64,000 nt of DNA from Erwinia sp. S63 (GCF_016625195.1 NZ_JACVUP010000008.1:62001-126000), one strand, 5' to 3'; counted from the first letter of the stretch, positions 39,489-50,536 are shown. Program-made: numbers and translations. The notes: generated from the sequence alone by a model not told the origin.

Positions 39489-40895
39489 ATGAAAGGAGCA
39501 GCACTCTCATTCAGAGAGAAACTGGGGTATGGCATGGGCGATGCCGGATGCAATATGATCGGCGGCGCCATCATGCTTTTCCTTAACTATTTCTACACCG
39601 ATGTGTTTGGCCTCGCACCCGCCCTGGTTGGCACGCTGCTGCTTTCTGTGCGCGTGCTGGATGCCGTCACCGATCCGATTATGGGCGCCATCGCCGATCG
39701 TACTCAAAGCCGCTGGGGACGTTTTCGCCCGTGGCTACTGTGGGTTTCCGTCCCCTATGTGCTGTTCAGTGTGCTGATGTTCACCACGCCAGACTGGAGC
39801 TATGAGAACAAAGTCATCTGGGCCTTTGTCACCTACTTCTTAATGTCTCTCACCTATACCGCGATCAATATTCCCTACTGCTCACTGGGCGGTGTGATTA
39901 CCAACGATCCCGGTGAGCGCGTCTCCTGCCAATCCTATCGCTTTGTGATGGTGGGCGTAGCGACGCTGATTCTGTCGCTCTCTCTGCTGCCGATGGCCGA
40001 TTGGTTTGGCGGTGACAACAAAGCGCGCGGGTATCAAATGGCAATGAGCGTGCTGGCACTGATTGGCCTGGTGATGTTCCTGTTCTGTTTTGCCACGGTT
40101 CGCGAACGTATCCGTCCAGCCGCGCCCAGTAATGACGATCTGAAGAAAGACCTGCGCGATGTCTGGAAGAACGATCAGTGGGTGCGCATCTTGCTGCTGA
40201 CGTTTTGCAATGTCTGCCCCGGCTTTATCCGCATGGCTGCTACCATGTATTACGTCACCTGGGTAATGGGACAATCCACGCACTTTGCCACGCTGTTTAT
40301 TAGCCTGGGTGTGATTGGCATGATGTTCGGCAGTACCCTGGCAAAAATTCTCACCGACCGCTGGTGCAAGCTGAAGGTGTTTTTCTGGACCAACATTGCG
40401 CTGGCACTCTTCTCGTGCGGTTTCTATTGGATTGATCCTCATGCGACTGTGGCGGTTGTCGTCGCCTACTTCCTGCTGAATATCCTGCATCAAATCCCGT
40501 CACCGCTGCATTGGTCGCTGATGGCGGATGTCGATGATTATGGCGAGTGGAAAACCGGAAAACGCATCACCGGCATGAGCTTCTCCGGCAACCTGTTCTT
40601 CCTCAAAGTGGGTCTGGCTGTGGCCGGTGCGATGGTCGGTTTCCTGCTCTCTATTTATGGTTATGACGCGGGTGCAAAGCAGCAGGCTCCCAACGCCATT
40701 AACGGCATCATGCTGCTGTTCACCGTGATTCCCGGCGTCGGCTATCTGATCACCGCCGGTGTGGTGCGCTTGCTGAAGGTGGATCGCAAGCTTATGCGCA
40801 CGATTCAGGATGATCTTGCGCTTCGTCGTGCCAACGCACGAGAGTTATCCCCTGCCTCACTGTCTGCCATCCCACAACCCGGAGAGATCAAATGA
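39489..40895 (+). CDS. GPH-family sugar:cation symporter
   Basis: A 468-residue, 12-helix transporter of the glycoside-pentoside-hexuronide family (MelB, XynT and YicJ type). EKLGYGMGDAGCNMI opens TM1, and RVLDAVTDPIMGAIADRT with RWGRFRPWLL is the family signature carrying the cation-site Asp residues. It likely imports pentosides such as xylosides or arabinosides, because its stop overlaps the start of a GH43 glycosidase gene by four bases. GGGAGACG precedes the ATG. The pair is absent from this place in E. coli, where aroP is next to ampE. Confidence 0.9.
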   Translation: MKGAALSFREKLGYGMGDAGCNMIGGAIMLFLNYFYTDVFGLAPALVGTLLLSVRVLDAVTDPIMGAIADRTQSRWGRFRPWLLWVSVPYVLFSVLMFTTPDWSYENKVIWAFVTYFLMSLTYTAINIPYCSLGGVITNDPGERVSCQSYRFVMVGVATLILSLSLLPMADWFGGDNKARGYQMAMSVLALIGLVMFLFCFATVRERIRPAAPSNDDLKKDLRDVWKNDQWVRILLLTFCNVCPGFIRMAATMYYVTWVMGQSTHFATLFISLGVIGMMFGSTLAKILTDRWCKLKVFFWTNIALALFSCGFYWIDPHATVAVVVAYFLLNILHQIPSPLHWSLMADVDDYGEWKTGKRITGMSFSGNLFFLKVGLAVAGAMVGFLLSIYGYDAGAKQQAPNAINGIMLLFTVIPGVGYLITAGVVRLLKVDRKLMRTIQDDLALRRANARELSPASLSAIPQPGEIK

Positions 40896-41845
40896 GCTGG
40901 CCAAATCCTTTTATTACGCAACGTGCCGACCCTTTTATCCTGCGCCATGGCGAGGGCTACTACTTCGTGGCATCGGTGCCGGAATATGATCGACTCGAAA
41001 TCCGCTACGCTGACACGCTGAATGGCCTGATTGAGGCGGAGGAGATTACGGTGTGGCGCAAGCCTGATACCGGGCCGTATAGTGCGTTAATTTGGGCGCC
41101 GGAACTGCACCATATCAATAGACAATGGGTGATTTACTTTGCTGCTGCCCCGACGCGCGACATCAAAGACGGCCTGTTTCAGCATCGTATGTATGCGCTG
41201 GTGTGTGATGATAGCGATCCGCTTTCTGGACACTGGCAGCCTGCTCGCCGTGTATTTACCCCTATCGACTCGTTCTCTCTCGATGCGACGCATTTCGTGC
41301 ATCAGGGCAAAAACTGGTATCTGTGGGCACAGAAGGATCCCGCTATTCCGGGGAATTCCAATCTCTATCTCGCGGAGCTGCTCAACCCCTGGACGCTGAA
41401 AAGCGCACCGGTGATGCTCAGCCGGCCGGAATATGAGTGGGAGTGCGCAGGCTTTAGCGTCAATGAAGGTCCTGCTGCTATCCATCACGGCGATCGGCTG
41501 TTTGTTACCTATTCCGCTAGCGCGACTGATGAGAATTATTGCCTCGGGATCCTGAGCATTGATGTGATGGCCGATCCACTCGATAGCACAGCCTGGCAAA
41601 AGTCAGCACGCCCGGTCTTCTCCACCAGTTGGGAGAATCAGCAGTATGGCCCGGGGCACAACAGCTTTACGCAGGATGAGGAAGGAAGAGATGTGCTGGT
41701 GTATCACGCACGGAATTACACCGAAATTGAAGGCGATCCATTATGGGATCCGAATCGCCATACGCGCCTGAAGTACTTCGAATGGCGAGAGGACGGCACA
41801 CCAGATTTCGGTGTACCGCCCGCCGATCATACCAGCGTGCCGTAA
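40892..41845 (+). CDS. GH43 family glycoside hydrolase
   Basis: A 317-residue five-bladed beta-propeller glycosidase without signal peptide, so cytoplasmic. The GH43 catalytic triad fits D13 (RADPFI), D131 (SLDATHF) and E192 (NEGPAA). GH43 enzymes are mostly beta-xylosidases and alpha-L-arabinofuranosidases; which of these it is cannot be told. Coupling to the GPH symporter suggests it hydrolyses imported pentosides. Its last 19 bases overlap the end of ampE on the other strand, so the insertion is tightly fitted, without a terminator between. Confidence 0.88.
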   Translation: MSWPNPFITQRADPFILRHGEGYYFVASVPEYDRLEIRYADTLNGLIEAEEITVWRKPDTGPYSALIWAPELHHINRQWVIYFAAAPTRDIKDGLFQHRMYALVCDDSDPLSGHWQPARRVFTPIDSFSLDATHFVHQGKNWYLWAQKDPAIPGNSNLYLAELLNPWTLKSAPVMLSRPEYEWECAGFSVNEGPAAIHHGDRLFVTYSASATDENYCLGILSIDVMADPLDSTAWQKSARPVFSTSWENQQYGPGHNSFTQDEEGRDVLVYHARNYTEIEGDPLWDPNRHTRLKYFEWREDGTPDFGVPPADHTSVP

Positions 41846-42681
41846 ATGGTCAGCAGCGCAACCACGACCACCAGTACCAGCGATATACGCTTTGCCAGCG
41901 CCACGGCCACCCGTGGCGTTTCCACCTTATCCATGTGTGGATCACGTGCTAACGAGAACTGCGCAAGGCTGGTCAGCACCTGATATTGCGAACGATGGCG
42001 ATCGCTCAATGAGGCAAACCACGCAGGCAATGCCCGCTCACCGTGGCCTAACAGCGCATAAGCCACACCTGCCAGACGCACCGGGATCCAATCCAGCACG
42101 TGCAGTATGCTGTCTACACCTGACTGTGCGCGTTCCAGTGGAGAATGGTGTTTTGCCAGCCAACTTTGCCAGGCACGCAGGAAGGCATAACCCACCAGCA
42201 GCACCGGTCCGTAAGGGCCACCGACCACAAACCAGAACAGTGGCGCGAGGTAAAAGCGGAAGTTAATCCAAATCAGCGCATTTTGTAGCTCACGCAGAAA
42301 CTCGCGTTCGCTGCACTCAACAGGCACACCATGAATCAGCGTCAGTTCCGCTGCCATGGCCTGATGCGCCGCTTCATCATCGTGGCTGGCGGCTTTCAGA
42401 TAGCGATGATAGTGCAGACGCACCGAGCCTGCGCCGATGCACAACAAGCCCACCACAATCCAGAATGCCAGTTGCGCTACGCCAAACAGAATGCCTTTCA
42501 GGCTCCACACCAGCAGCCAGACAATCAGCATCGCAATAAGGGTCATCACCAACGTGCGCAACAGAGAAAACCGCTGGCGTCCGCGGAACAGCGGCTCCAG
42601 ACGATGATCCAGTTGCCAATGCTCACCCAATTTAAACAGGCGTTCCCAACCTAACACTAATAACAAGCTAAACAACGTCAT
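41827..42681 (-). CDS. ampE: Inner-membrane protein AmpE
   Basis: AmpE is a 284-residue inner-membrane protein with about four hydrophobic segments. [20 protein letters not shown] at the start, [16 protein letters not shown] and the [20 protein letters not shown] stretch match E. coli AmpE. It is encoded with ampD and was linked to beta-lactamase control as a possible sensor, though its function is not settled. The start at 42681 gives the E. coli length; the longer frame to 42744 overlaps ampD and is rejected. Confidence 0.96.
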   Translation of the reverse strand: MTLFSLLLVLGWERLFKLGEHWQLDHRLEPLFRGRQRFSLLRTLVMTLIAMLIVWLLVWSLKGILFGVAQLAFWIVVGLLCIGAGSVRLHYHRYLKAASHDDEAAHQAMAAELTLIHGVPVECSEREFLRELQNALIWINFRFYLAPLFWFVVGGPYGPVLLVGYAFLRAWQSWLAKHHSPLERAQSGVDSILHVLDWIPVRLAGVAYALLGHGERALPAWFASLSDRHRSQYQVLTSLAQFSLARDPHMDKVETPRVAVALAKRISLVLVVVVALLTIYGTLV

Positions 42682-42697
42682 ACCTGCTCCTGCTGTT

Positions 42698-43249
42698 TCA
42701 GGGATTCTCCTGCCTGATAGACTCTTTATAGCGTATCCAGTCAAATGCGGGGCCTGGATCGGTTTTGCGCTGCGGCGCGATATCGCTGTGCCCGGTGATG
42801 CGTTCCAGCGTCAGCGGATAGTGCTTAAGCAATAATGCGCTGACCTTTTTTAACGTCTTATACTGCGCATCGGTATACGGCAGCGTATCCGTGCCTTCCA
42901 GCTCAATGCCCATTGAGAAATCATTGCAGTTTTCTCGCCCGGCAAATTGCGACACACCGGCATGCCACGCGCGCTGGTCAAACGAAACGTACTGCACCAA
43001 TTCACCATCACGACGAATCAGGCAGTGCGCCGCCACGCGCAGCTGCGCGATATCGGCAAAATAGGGGTGAGCATCCGGTGGTAAGGTCCCGGTAAACAGT
43101 TGATCAATCCACGGACCACCAAATTCACCCGGCGGCAAACTGATATTATGAATGATCAGCAACGAGGGAATTTCATTTTCCGGACGTTGGTTAAAGTGCG
43201 GCGAGGGCACTTTACGCGCGCTGGTGATCCAGCCATCTTCCAGTTTCAT
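42698..43249 (-). CDS. ampD: 1,6-anhydro-MurNAc-L-alanine amidase
   Basis: AmpD is a cytoplasmic zinc amidase that strips the peptide from anhydro-muropeptides during cell wall recycling; its loss raises AmpC beta-lactamase expression. The zinc ligands are H34 (IIHNISLPP), H154 ([16 protein letters not shown]) and D164, with E116 as catalytic residue (MGIELEGTD). The 183 residues agree with E. coli. It is followed by ampE after 16 bases and is divergent from nadC. Confidence 0.97.
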   Translation of the reverse strand: MKLEDGWITSARKVPSPHFNQRPENEIPSLLIIHNISLPPGEFGGPWIDQLFTGTLPPDAHPYFADIAQLRVAAHCLIRRDGELVQYVSFDQRAWHAGVSQFAGRENCNDFSMGIELEGTDTLPYTDAQYKTLKKVSALLLKHYPLTLERITGHSDIAPQRKTDPGPAFDWIRYKESIRQENP

Positions 43250-43374
43250 GCTCTAAAATCCTAAGCAAAATCAGCCTGAGAATAACATGTTTCCCCTTTT
43301 CGGCTTGTGACTTAATGCGAAAGGCGATCGATGTTAAGGATACTAAACATATCAGCTATCGCGACTGGCAATAG

Positions 43375-44328
<954 letters not shown>

Positions 44329-44340
44329 ATCCTGCCTCTT

Positions 44341-44362
44341 ACCGCCGCAATTGCGCGGCGGT
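44341..44362 (+). terminator. Terminator after nadC
   Basis: ACCGCCGC / GCGGCGGT stem with a 6-base loop and TT following, 12 bases past the stop. Confidence 0.7.
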
Positions 44363-44505
44363 TTGTGAGTCGCCTTCCTGTTTACTGATACCTCTTTTGC
44401 AAACGCAGCGATTCATTGCATCCTGCTTTCCAGCATTAAACCGTCTCACTATCGTTTTCAGACGCCGTTTTTTACCGTAGCCGCTCCACAACAAGGAGCC
44501 TGACG

Positions 44506-44949
44506 ATGGAAAAACAACGGGGTTTTACCCTTATCGAACTGATGATTGTGATTGGCATCGTGGCCATCCTGAGCGCGATTGGCCTGCCCAGCTACCAAAA
44601 TTATCTGCAACGCGCTGCGCTCACTGACATGCTGCAAACCATGGTGCCGTATAAAACTGCCGTAGAACTCTGCGCGATTGAACGTGGCGGCCCCACTCAA
44701 TGCCAGGCGGGTGCAGGCGGCATTCCTGCTGCCAAAGGTTCACGCTATGTGGCCTCGCTAAGCGTCGTGAATGGCGCCATCACCTTAACGGGTCAGGAGA
44801 GTCTTACCGGGTTGAGTGTAGAAATGACACCTATCTGGAACACCACGGAAGGCACGCTGGATTGGCAACGCAGTTGCACCAGCACCAATGCCAGTCTGCG
44901 CGACAGCTGTCTTGAACAGTTCCGCTTCACCGATAAGGACACTTACTGA
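44506..44949 (+). CDS. ppdD: Major prepilin PpdD
   Basis: A 147-residue type IV pilin precursor. The prepilin peptidase site is G6-F7 in KQRGFTLIELMIVIGIVAIL, with Glu at +5 of the mature pilin. A hydrophobic alpha-1 stretch follows, and the C-terminal domain has four Cys, with a possible final disulfide between C in QRSCTST and DSCLEQ. It leads the ppdD-hofB-hofC operon; the stop shares one base with the hofB start. The prepilin peptidase gene is not in this window. Confidence 0.93.
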   Translation: MEKQRGFTLIELMIVIGIVAILSAIGLPSYQNYLQRAALTDMLQTMVPYKTAVELCAIERGGPTQCQAGAGGIPAAKGSRYVASLSVVNGAITLTGQESLTGLSVEMTPIWNTTEGTLDWQRSCTSTNASLRDSCLEQFRFTDKDTY

Positions 44950-46337
44950 TGGCACAGCCCAATACCCCGATTCAGACCTTATGCGCACGTTACCAGGCGG
45001 TGATGCTTCAGCATGACGCCACATCTCTGCGCGTTGCGGTAGCGGAAACGCCCGATCCACTGCTACTGGAAGCCCTGCAATTCGCCAGCCAGTGCAAAGT
45101 GGAAGTCGAGTGCTGGCCGGCGGCACGACTGGAGCAGCTACTGCACAAACCGGATGACTCACCGACCTCACACGAACCGGTCGCCACCGAAACAGCAATT
45201 AATGCCGTTGAGCAGATTTTGCGTCAGGCGATCCAGCGCCGTGCTTCTGACGTACATTTTGAACCTCAGCAGCAGGGGTTACGCGTGCGATTGCGTATTG
45301 ATGGCGTCCTGCACAAGCTGTCACATTTGCCAGATGCACCCACGGCTGCGGTGCTTGCCAGACTGAAAATCCTCGGTGGACTGGATATCGCCGAGCGTCG
45401 CTTGCCACAAGATGGGCAATTCACCCTCGACATTGATGATCAACAAGCCGCGTTTCGCCTCTCGACCTTACCCATCAGCCACGGAGAGAAAGCCGTGGTG
45501 GGACTGCTGCAAAGTGAAAACAGCGCGATCACGCTGGATAAACTCGGCATGCCGATCGCTCAACTGCGGTTACTCAAGCAGGCGCTGGCTAAACCTCAGG
45601 GACTGATACTGGTCACCGGGCCTACCGGCAGCGGTAAAACCTTCACCCTTTACAGCGGGCTGAGCGCTCTTAATGTGCCGGATAAAAATGTGTGCAGCGT
45701 GGAAGATCCTGTTGAAATTCCCTTAGAGGGCATCAACCAGACGCAAATCCAACCGCGGAGCGGGCTCGATTTTAATCGTGTTCTGCGGGCTCTGCTGCGA
45801 CAGGATCCGGATGTGATTATGGTGGGTGAAATCCGCGATGCTGAAACTGCGAGTATTGCAGTAAAAGCGGCGCAGACCGGACATCTGGTGCTATCAACAT
45901 TGCACACTAATTCGACGGCGGAAACGCTAACGCGTCTGCGACAGATGGATATTCCCGGTTACCTGCTCGGCCCGGCATTACAGTTAGTCATCGCGCAGCG
46001 TCTGGTTCGACGGCTCTGCGAGCACTGCCGCCAGCCAGCGCAGGCCATTGCACATCTGCCACACGACATCTGGCCTGGCACCTTACAAACCTGGCGTGCT
46101 CCAGGTTGTGACCACTGCTTCTCGGGCTATTACGGCCGCCTGGCGTTGTTTGAGGTGCTGCCGATAAGCAACAAATTACAGAACGCGATTTCAGCCGATA
46201 TGCCGCTGGAGCACATCATTGCACTGGCCAGTGAAGGCGGCATGAAAACGTTGCTCGCCGCCGGGCTGGAGGCCGTAAGTCGCGGTGACACCTCCTTTGA
46301 AGAAGTCCAGCGGGTTGTGGGATTGGGGGATGGCTAA
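44949..46337 (+). CDS. hofB: Type IV pilus assembly ATPase HofB
   Basis: A 462-residue GspE/PilB-type ATPase that drives pilin assembly. The N-terminal part has RRASDVHFEPQQQGLRVRLR; Walker A GPTGSGKT is at 224-231; the Asp box (VCSVEDPVEIPLEG), Walker B (PDVIMVGEIRDAETA) and His box (TGHLVLSTLHTNS) follow. Two CxxC pairs (CEHC, CDHC) form the zinc site of this group. The N-terminal domain is shorter than in PilB. It overlaps hofC by eight bases. Confidence 0.94.
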   Translation: MAQPNTPIQTLCARYQAVMLQHDATSLRVAVAETPDPLLLEALQFASQCKVEVECWPAARLEQLLHKPDDSPTSHEPVATETAINAVEQILRQAIQRRASDVHFEPQQQGLRVRLRIDGVLHKLSHLPDAPTAAVLARLKILGGLDIAERRLPQDGQFTLDIDDQQAAFRLSTLPISHGEKAVVGLLQSENSAITLDKLGMPIAQLRLLKQALAKPQGLILVTGPTGSGKTFTLYSGLSALNVPDKNVCSVEDPVEIPLEGINQTQIQPRSGLDFNRVLRALLRQDPDVIMVGEIRDAETASIAVKAAQTGHLVLSTLHTNSTAETLTRLRQMDIPGYLLGPALQLVIAQRLVRRLCEHCRQPAQAIAHLPHDIWPGTLQTWRAPGCDHCFSGYYGRLALFEVLPISNKLQNAISADMPLEHIIALASEGGMKTLLAAGLEAVSRGDTSFEEVQRVVGLGDG

Positions 46338-47529
46338 TCTTTACCATTATCGCTGGCAGTCGCTGGACACGCAGGGCGCATTAGTGGAGGGGAGTTCACT
46401 CGTGTCCACTCAGGATGCGCTTCTCCAGCAACTTTCAGAGCGCGGGATGCTGCCAGTCAGCTGGCAGCGTGGGAAATGCTGGCGCACGCGTGACTGGAAG
46501 TGGCAGCAAAAAATTGACCTGGTTCGCCAGTTGGCGACCTTGCTCAAGGCAGGATTGCCGCTGGCGGAGAGTCTGACATTGCTGGCTGATGGGCACCCGC
46601 ATGCTGGCTGGCGCGTGCTGCTTAACGAATTGCAACGCCGGGTGATGGCAGGAGAGGCTTTTTCATCCGCGCTCCGCGCCTGGCCGCAGATCTTCCCCGC
46701 ACTGTTTCCAGCATTAATGGAAGTGGGGGAACTGACGGGGCAGCTTGACGAGTGCTGCCGCCAGTTAGCTTTACAACAGAGTAAGCAACAGCATCTGCGG
46801 CAGAAAGTGGTTAAAGCTCTGCGCTATCCCCTGTTTATCTTGCTGGTGGCGCTGGCAGTGAGTGCAGGCATGTTGCTGTTTGTACTGCCCGAATTTGTCT
46901 CGGTGTATGCCAGTTTTGATGCACCACTGCCCGCCTTCACCGCCGCTGTGATGAGTCTGTCCGCGTTTTTACAACAGGCTGCGTTACCGCTGACACTGAC
47001 GATGATGTGCTTTATGTTCGGCGCAAGGTGGCTTTACCGTGGTTCCGTGCACTGGCAAATACGTGTCCATCGCTGGCTATTGCGCCTGCCGTTACTTTCA
47101 ACACTCTGGCGCGGTGGGCAGCTCAGCCAGATTTACGCCATTCTGCAATTGACGCAGCAGGCCGGGCTCACCTTGCTACAAAGTCTGCAAGCCGTTGAGG
47201 TCACGCTGAGTTCGCCCCTATGGCGTGAAGCGATTATCGCATTGCAGCGGCATATCGCTGGTGGTTCACCCCTGCATCAGGCGATGCAGCATCAGGCGCT
47301 TTTCACCGCCCTCTGTGCACAGCTAATCCGGGTCGGTGAGGAAGCGGGGGCGCTGGATGTCATGCTGGCACGCTTAGCGGAGTGGCATGAAGCACAAACG
47401 CTGATGCGAGCTGATGCACTGGCGGCTTCGCTTGAACCCTTGATGATGGTGGTGATCGGTGGGATTGTCGGGACCTTGGTGATTGCCATGTACCTTCCGG
47501 TATTTGGTTTAGGCGATGCCATTCGTTAG
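46330..47529 (+). CDS. hofC: Type IV pilus platform protein HofC
   Basis: A 399-residue GspF/PilC-type inner-membrane platform protein. Two cytoplasmic helical domains each start with an R-Q-L-A-T-L-x-KAGLPL-like repeat (residues about 58-72 and its second copy around QIYAILQLTQQAGLTLLQ), and three membrane helices are visible. The ATG lies inside the hofB end, so translation is coupled. A hairpin starts at the stop codon. Confidence 0.92.
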   Translation: MANLYHYRWQSLDTQGALVEGSSLVSTQDALLQQLSERGMLPVSWQRGKCWRTRDWKWQQKIDLVRQLATLLKAGLPLAESLTLLADGHPHAGWRVLLNELQRRVMAGEAFSSALRAWPQIFPALFPALMEVGELTGQLDECCRQLALQQSKQQHLRQKVVKALRYPLFILLVALAVSAGMLLFVLPEFVSVYASFDAPLPAFTAAVMSLSAFLQQAALPLTLTMMCFMFGARWLYRGSVHWQIRVHRWLLRLPLLSTLWRGGQLSQIYAILQLTQQAGLTLLQSLQAVEVTLSSPLWREAIIALQRHIAGGSPLHQAMQHQALFTALCAQLIRVGEEAGALDVMLARLAEWHEAQTLMRADALAASLEPLMMVVIGGIVGTLVIAMYLPVFGLGDAIR

Positions 47530-47553
47530 CAGGTGCGCGCGGTGCGCACCTGC
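47529..47553 (+). terminator. Hairpin terminator after hofC
   Basis: Perfect 10-bp stem GCAGGTGCGC / GCGCACCTGC with a 5-base loop that begins at the last base of the hofC stop. No T-run follows. Confidence 0.65.
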
Positions 47554-47573
47554 CATCAAACGCCAAACTTCGA

Positions 47574-47692
47574 CTATTAGCTATTAGCTATTAGCCTTCA
47601 ACTTTCAGCCTTCAGCCTTCAGCCTTCAGCCTTCAGCCTTCAGCCATCAGCCATCAGCCATCAGCCATCAGCCATCAGCCATCAGCCATCAG
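47574..47692. repeat. 17-unit heptamer tandem repeat
   Basis: Seventeen head-to-tail 7-base units: three CTATTAG, one CCTTCAA, one CTTTCAG, five CCTTCAG and seven CCATCAG. Identical units are grouped, as expected from stepwise slippage. The last unit contains the guaC stop codon (TCA at 47689-47691 on the plus strand). Units place stop codons in several frames, so it is not coding. It fills the gap between the convergent hofC and guaC genes. Confidence 0.95.
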
Positions 47693-48729
47693 CGTGTGAA
47701 TACCCGATTTTCCTGTTCCGCCACACGAATAAACGTGGTGCGCTTTGTCAGCTCTTTAAGGCGTTCTGCACCCACGTAGGTGCAGGCCGAACGCAGGCCT
47801 CCGAGGATATCCTTCACGGTCTCTTCCACCGGGCCACGCAGCGGCAGGCGAACGGTTTTCCCTTCTGCTGCACGATACTGGGCGACTCCACCGACATGGC
47901 GTTTCATGGCGGATTCAGAGCTCATGCCATAAAACAACATAAACTGCTCGCCCTGCTCTTCGACGATGTTTCCTTCGCACTCATCGTGCGCCGCCAGCAT
48001 GCCGCCAAGCATGACAAAATCTGCACCGCCGCCGAAAGCTTTTGCGATATCCCCCGGCACTGAACAACCGCCATCGCTGACAATCTGCCCGCCAAGGCCG
48101 TGCGCCGCATCGGCACACTCAATCACCGCAGACAATTGCGGGTAACCGACGCCGGTTTTTACACGCGTGGTGCAAACAGAACCGGGGCCAATGCCGACTT
48201 TGACGATATCCGCGCCAGAGAGAATCAACTCCTCGACCATCTCACCGGTGACCACATTACCCGCACAGATGGTTTTGCCTGGGAAACTTTCACGCACTCG
48301 CTGCAGGAATTCAACAAAGTGCTCGGAGTAACCGTTGGCAACATCAATGCAGATGAAATTGAGCTGTGGCGATAAGGCGAGAATTGCGGCGAGCTTAACG
48401 AAATCGGCTTCGGAGGTACCGGATGACACCATCACATGCCCAAGCACTGCAGCCGGCACGCGCTGGATAAATGCCTGCCAGGCTTCCACGCTGTAATGTT
48501 TATGCACTGCCGTCAGGACATTGAAGCCCGCCAGTGCTTCAGCCATGGTGAATGTGCCCACGGTGTCCATATTGGCGGCAATTATCGGTACGCCGGTCCA
48601 GTTCAGACCTGAATGCTTGAAAGTGTAGGTGCGTTCGAGTTCAACCTCAGAACGGCTTTTCAGGGTAGAGCGTTTGGGGCGGATCAAAACATCTTTAAAG
48701 CCCAGTTTTAAATCTTCTTCAATACGCAT
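47689..48729 (-). CDS. guaC: GMP reductase
   Basis: GuaC deaminates GMP to IMP with NADPH. The 346-residue TIM barrel has the catalytic Cys in [19 protein letters not shown] (around residue 186), the phosphate-binding [16 protein letters not shown], and the mobile-loop segment [12 protein letters not shown]. No CBS domains are present, which separates it from IMP dehydrogenase. The stop falls within the heptamer repeat; the protein ends [11 protein letters not shown]. Confidence 0.97.
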   Translation of the reverse strand: MRIEEDLKLGFKDVLIRPKRSTLKSRSEVELERTYTFKHSGLNWTGVPIIAANMDTVGTFTMAEALAGFNVLTAVHKHYSVEAWQAFIQRVPAAVLGHVMVSSGTSEADFVKLAAILALSPQLNFICIDVANGYSEHFVEFLQRVRESFPGKTICAGNVVTGEMVEELILSGADIVKVGIGPGSVCTTRVKTGVGYPQLSAVIECADAAHGLGGQIVSDGGCSVPGDIAKAFGGGADFVMLGGMLAAHDECEGNIVEEQGEQFMLFYGMSSESAMKRHVGGVAQYRAAEGKTVRLPLRGPVEETVKDILGGLRSACTYVGAERLKELTKRTTFIRVAEQENRVFTR

Positions 48730-48849
48730 AGCTGAGTGTCCTGGTTAGTGACGACGAACCGCAGTTCGGGTAGCGCTCACGGCTCCAGTGTCGTTATCAT
48801 ACGCGCCATTCGTTCCACGACAAGACTGCGAATTTCACTTTATTTAGGC

Positions 48850-48891
48850 TACAATCCCTTAAATTTAGCTGAGAAAATTGATTGTGATCAT
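48850..48891 (+). promoter_or_regulatory. Possible coaE promoter and FNR-like box
   Basis: TACAAT at 48850-48855 is a good -10 box, though no strong -35 is seen 17 bases upstream. Downstream, TTGAT-TGTG-ATCAT (48878-48891) matches the FNR consensus TTGAT-N4-ATCAA at nine of ten bases. Its place after the -10 would suit repression. Function is unproven. Confidence 0.35.
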
Positions 48892-48948
48892 GCTCTCATC
48901 TTATTGCGGCTGACGGTCGCCCAATCAAGACAATTTTGAGAGAACGCT

Positions 48949-49557
48949 ATGCCTTTTACCGTTGCGCTCACCGGAGGAATTGGCAGTGGTAAAAGCACCA
49001 TTGCCAACGCATTCGCCGCGCTGGGCGTTGATATCATTGACGCAGATGTGATTGCGCGCGAAGTGGTTGAACCCGGTTCACCTGCCCTACAGGCGATCGT
49101 TAAACGCCATGGTGAGTCAATATTGACCGCCGAGGGAGCGTTATATCGCGCACGGTTGCGCGAGATTATTTTTCAACAGCCAAAAGAGAAAAACTGGCTA
49201 AATCAGCTGCTTCATCCTCTTATCAATGCCCGTACGCAGCAGCTAAAATTACTGGCAACTTCACCCTATGTATTATGGGTGGTGCCGCTGTTGGTCGAAA
49301 ACGGGTTACAGCATCAGGCAAATCGGGTTCTGGTGGTCGATGTGGATGAAACTACGCAGTTGCAGCGCACTCAGCAGCGTGATGGCATCACGCTTAGCCA
49401 GGCAAAAAAAATTCTTGCCGCACAGGCCAGCCGCGAGCAGCGCCTGGCCTGTGCGGATGACATCATCGATAATAGTGGTTCGCCCGATCAGGCGTTACCG
49501 CGCGTTGCTGAACTTCACCAGCGTTATTTACGCCTGGCAGCAACCGGACAGGATTAA
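48949..49557 (+). CDS. coaE: Dephospho-CoA kinase
   Basis: CoaE phosphorylates dephospho-CoA, the last step of coenzyme A synthesis, and so completes the route begun by panBCD at the other end of the window. The P-loop GGIGSGKST is at residues 9-17, [16 protein letters not shown] (about 32-47) is the substrate lid, and [11 protein letters not shown] is typical. Length 202 is near the E. coli 206. It leads the coaE-zapD-yacG operon. Confidence 0.97.
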   Translation: MPFTVALTGGIGSGKSTIANAFAALGVDIIDADVIAREVVEPGSPALQAIVKRHGESILTAEGALYRARLREIIFQQPKEKNWLNQLLHPLINARTQQLKLLATSPYVLWVVPLLVENGLQHQANRVLVVDVDETTQLQRTQQRDGITLSQAKKILAAQASREQRLACADDIIDNSGSPDQALPRVAELHQRYLRLAATGQD

Positions 49558-49561
49558 CATC

Positions 49562-50305
49562 ATGAGTACAGTCGTTCTGTTTGAACACCCGCTGAATGAG
49601 AAGATGCGCACCTGGCTGCGCGTGGAGTTTTTACTCAACCAACTGCATGAAACGGTGCCCGTGGTGAATTCCGTCTCTGCCCTAGGTGTATTCCGCATCA
49701 TTGGCGATCTGTTAGATATCTTTGAACGCGGCGATATGCGCACCGAGTTGTTAAAAGAGCTGGAACGTCAGCAGCAGAAACTGCGCGCCTGGCTTGATGT
49801 GCCAGGTGTGGACGAACACACCGTCAGTAGCCTGCGTGACCGATTGAAGCAACAATCCAGCGAGCTGAATGCGGCACCGCGTATGGGCCAGCAGTTGCGC
49901 GAAGATCGTTTGATTGGATTGGTACGTCAGCGCTTGAGCATTCCTGGAGGCTGCTGCAGTTTTGACTTGCCGAGTCTGCATATCTGGCTGCACCAGCAGC
50001 AGTCCCTGCGGGATACGCAGGTTAACGGTTGGCTGGCATCACTGGTCCCGCTGCGCAACAGCCTGACCATGATCCTTGATTTGGTGCGTCAGTCAGGCGT
50101 GTTTCGCCATCAAACCAGCCTGAACGGTTTTTATCAGGATAATGCCGAAGGTTCGGATTTGTTGCGTCTCCAGCTCACCCTTGAAGATGCGTTGTACCCG
50201 CAGGTCTCAGGCCATAAAAGCCGTTATGCCATTCGTTTCCTGCCACTGGACAGCGAACGCGGTGAAGTGCCAGCCCGATTGAATTTTGAATTAGCGTGTT
50301 GTTGA
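49562..50305 (+). CDS. zapD: Z-ring associated protein ZapD
   Basis: ZapD (YacF) binds the C-terminal tail of FtsZ and cross-links filaments in the Z-ring. The 247 residues equal the E. coli length; [19 protein letters not shown] is the conserved start and [17 protein letters not shown] the C-terminal domain core. The start at 49562 was chosen over an upstream open frame that runs through coaE. It follows coaE by four bases and has its partner ftsZ about 6 kb away. Confidence 0.97.
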   Translation: MSTVVLFEHPLNEKMRTWLRVEFLLNQLHETVPVVNSVSALGVFRIIGDLLDIFERGDMRTELLKELERQQQKLRAWLDVPGVDEHTVSSLRDRLKQQSSELNAAPRMGQQLREDRLIGLVRQRLSIPGGCCSFDLPSLHIWLHQQQSLRDTQVNGWLASLVPLRNSLTMILDLVRQSGVFRHQTSLNGFYQDNAEGSDLLRLQLTLEDALYPQVSGHKSRYAIRFLPLDSERGEVPARLNFELACC

Positions 50306-50312
50306 GGTTGTT

Positions 50313-50510
50313 ATGCAGGAAGAGATGATTACCGTACCTTGTCCCAACTGCGGTAAAGATGTGATGTGGGATGAACTAAGCCCATGGCGCCCGTTTTGTA
50401 GCAAGCGCTGCCAGTTGATTGATCTGGGCGAATGGGCCGCCGAAGAGAAGCGCATTCCCAGCGATAGCGATCTGACCGACAGCGATGACTGGAGCGAAGA
50501 ACAGCATTAA
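50313..50510 (+). CDS. yacG: DNA gyrase inhibitor YacG
   Basis: A 65-residue zinc protein that binds GyrB in E. coli. The four zinc ligands are in VPCPNCGKD and [16 protein letters not shown] (C-x2-C ... C-x3-C). The tail is acidic ([13 protein letters not shown]). It is the last gene of the coaE operon, seven bases after zapD. Confidence 0.96.
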   Translation: MQEEMITVPCPNCGKDVMWDELSPWRPFCSKRCQLIDLGEWAAEEKRIPSDSDLTDSDDWSEEQH

Positions 50511-50518
50511 TAAGAGAT

Positions 50519-50536
50519 AAGGGGCTTACGCCCCTT
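50519..50536. terminator. Bidirectional terminator, yacG and mutT
   Basis: AAGGGGC / GCCCCTT stem with a TTAC loop between the convergent genes, nine bases past the yacG stop and four before the mutT stop. Confidence 0.75.

Noticed and set aside
47574..47692. CRISPR-like array
   Set aside because: The units are seven bases with no spacers and no cas genes nearby; it is a simple tandem repeat.
49268..49561. N-terminal extension of zapD through coaE
   Set aside because: The extra residues are coaE read in another frame; the conserved ZapD start is at 49562.
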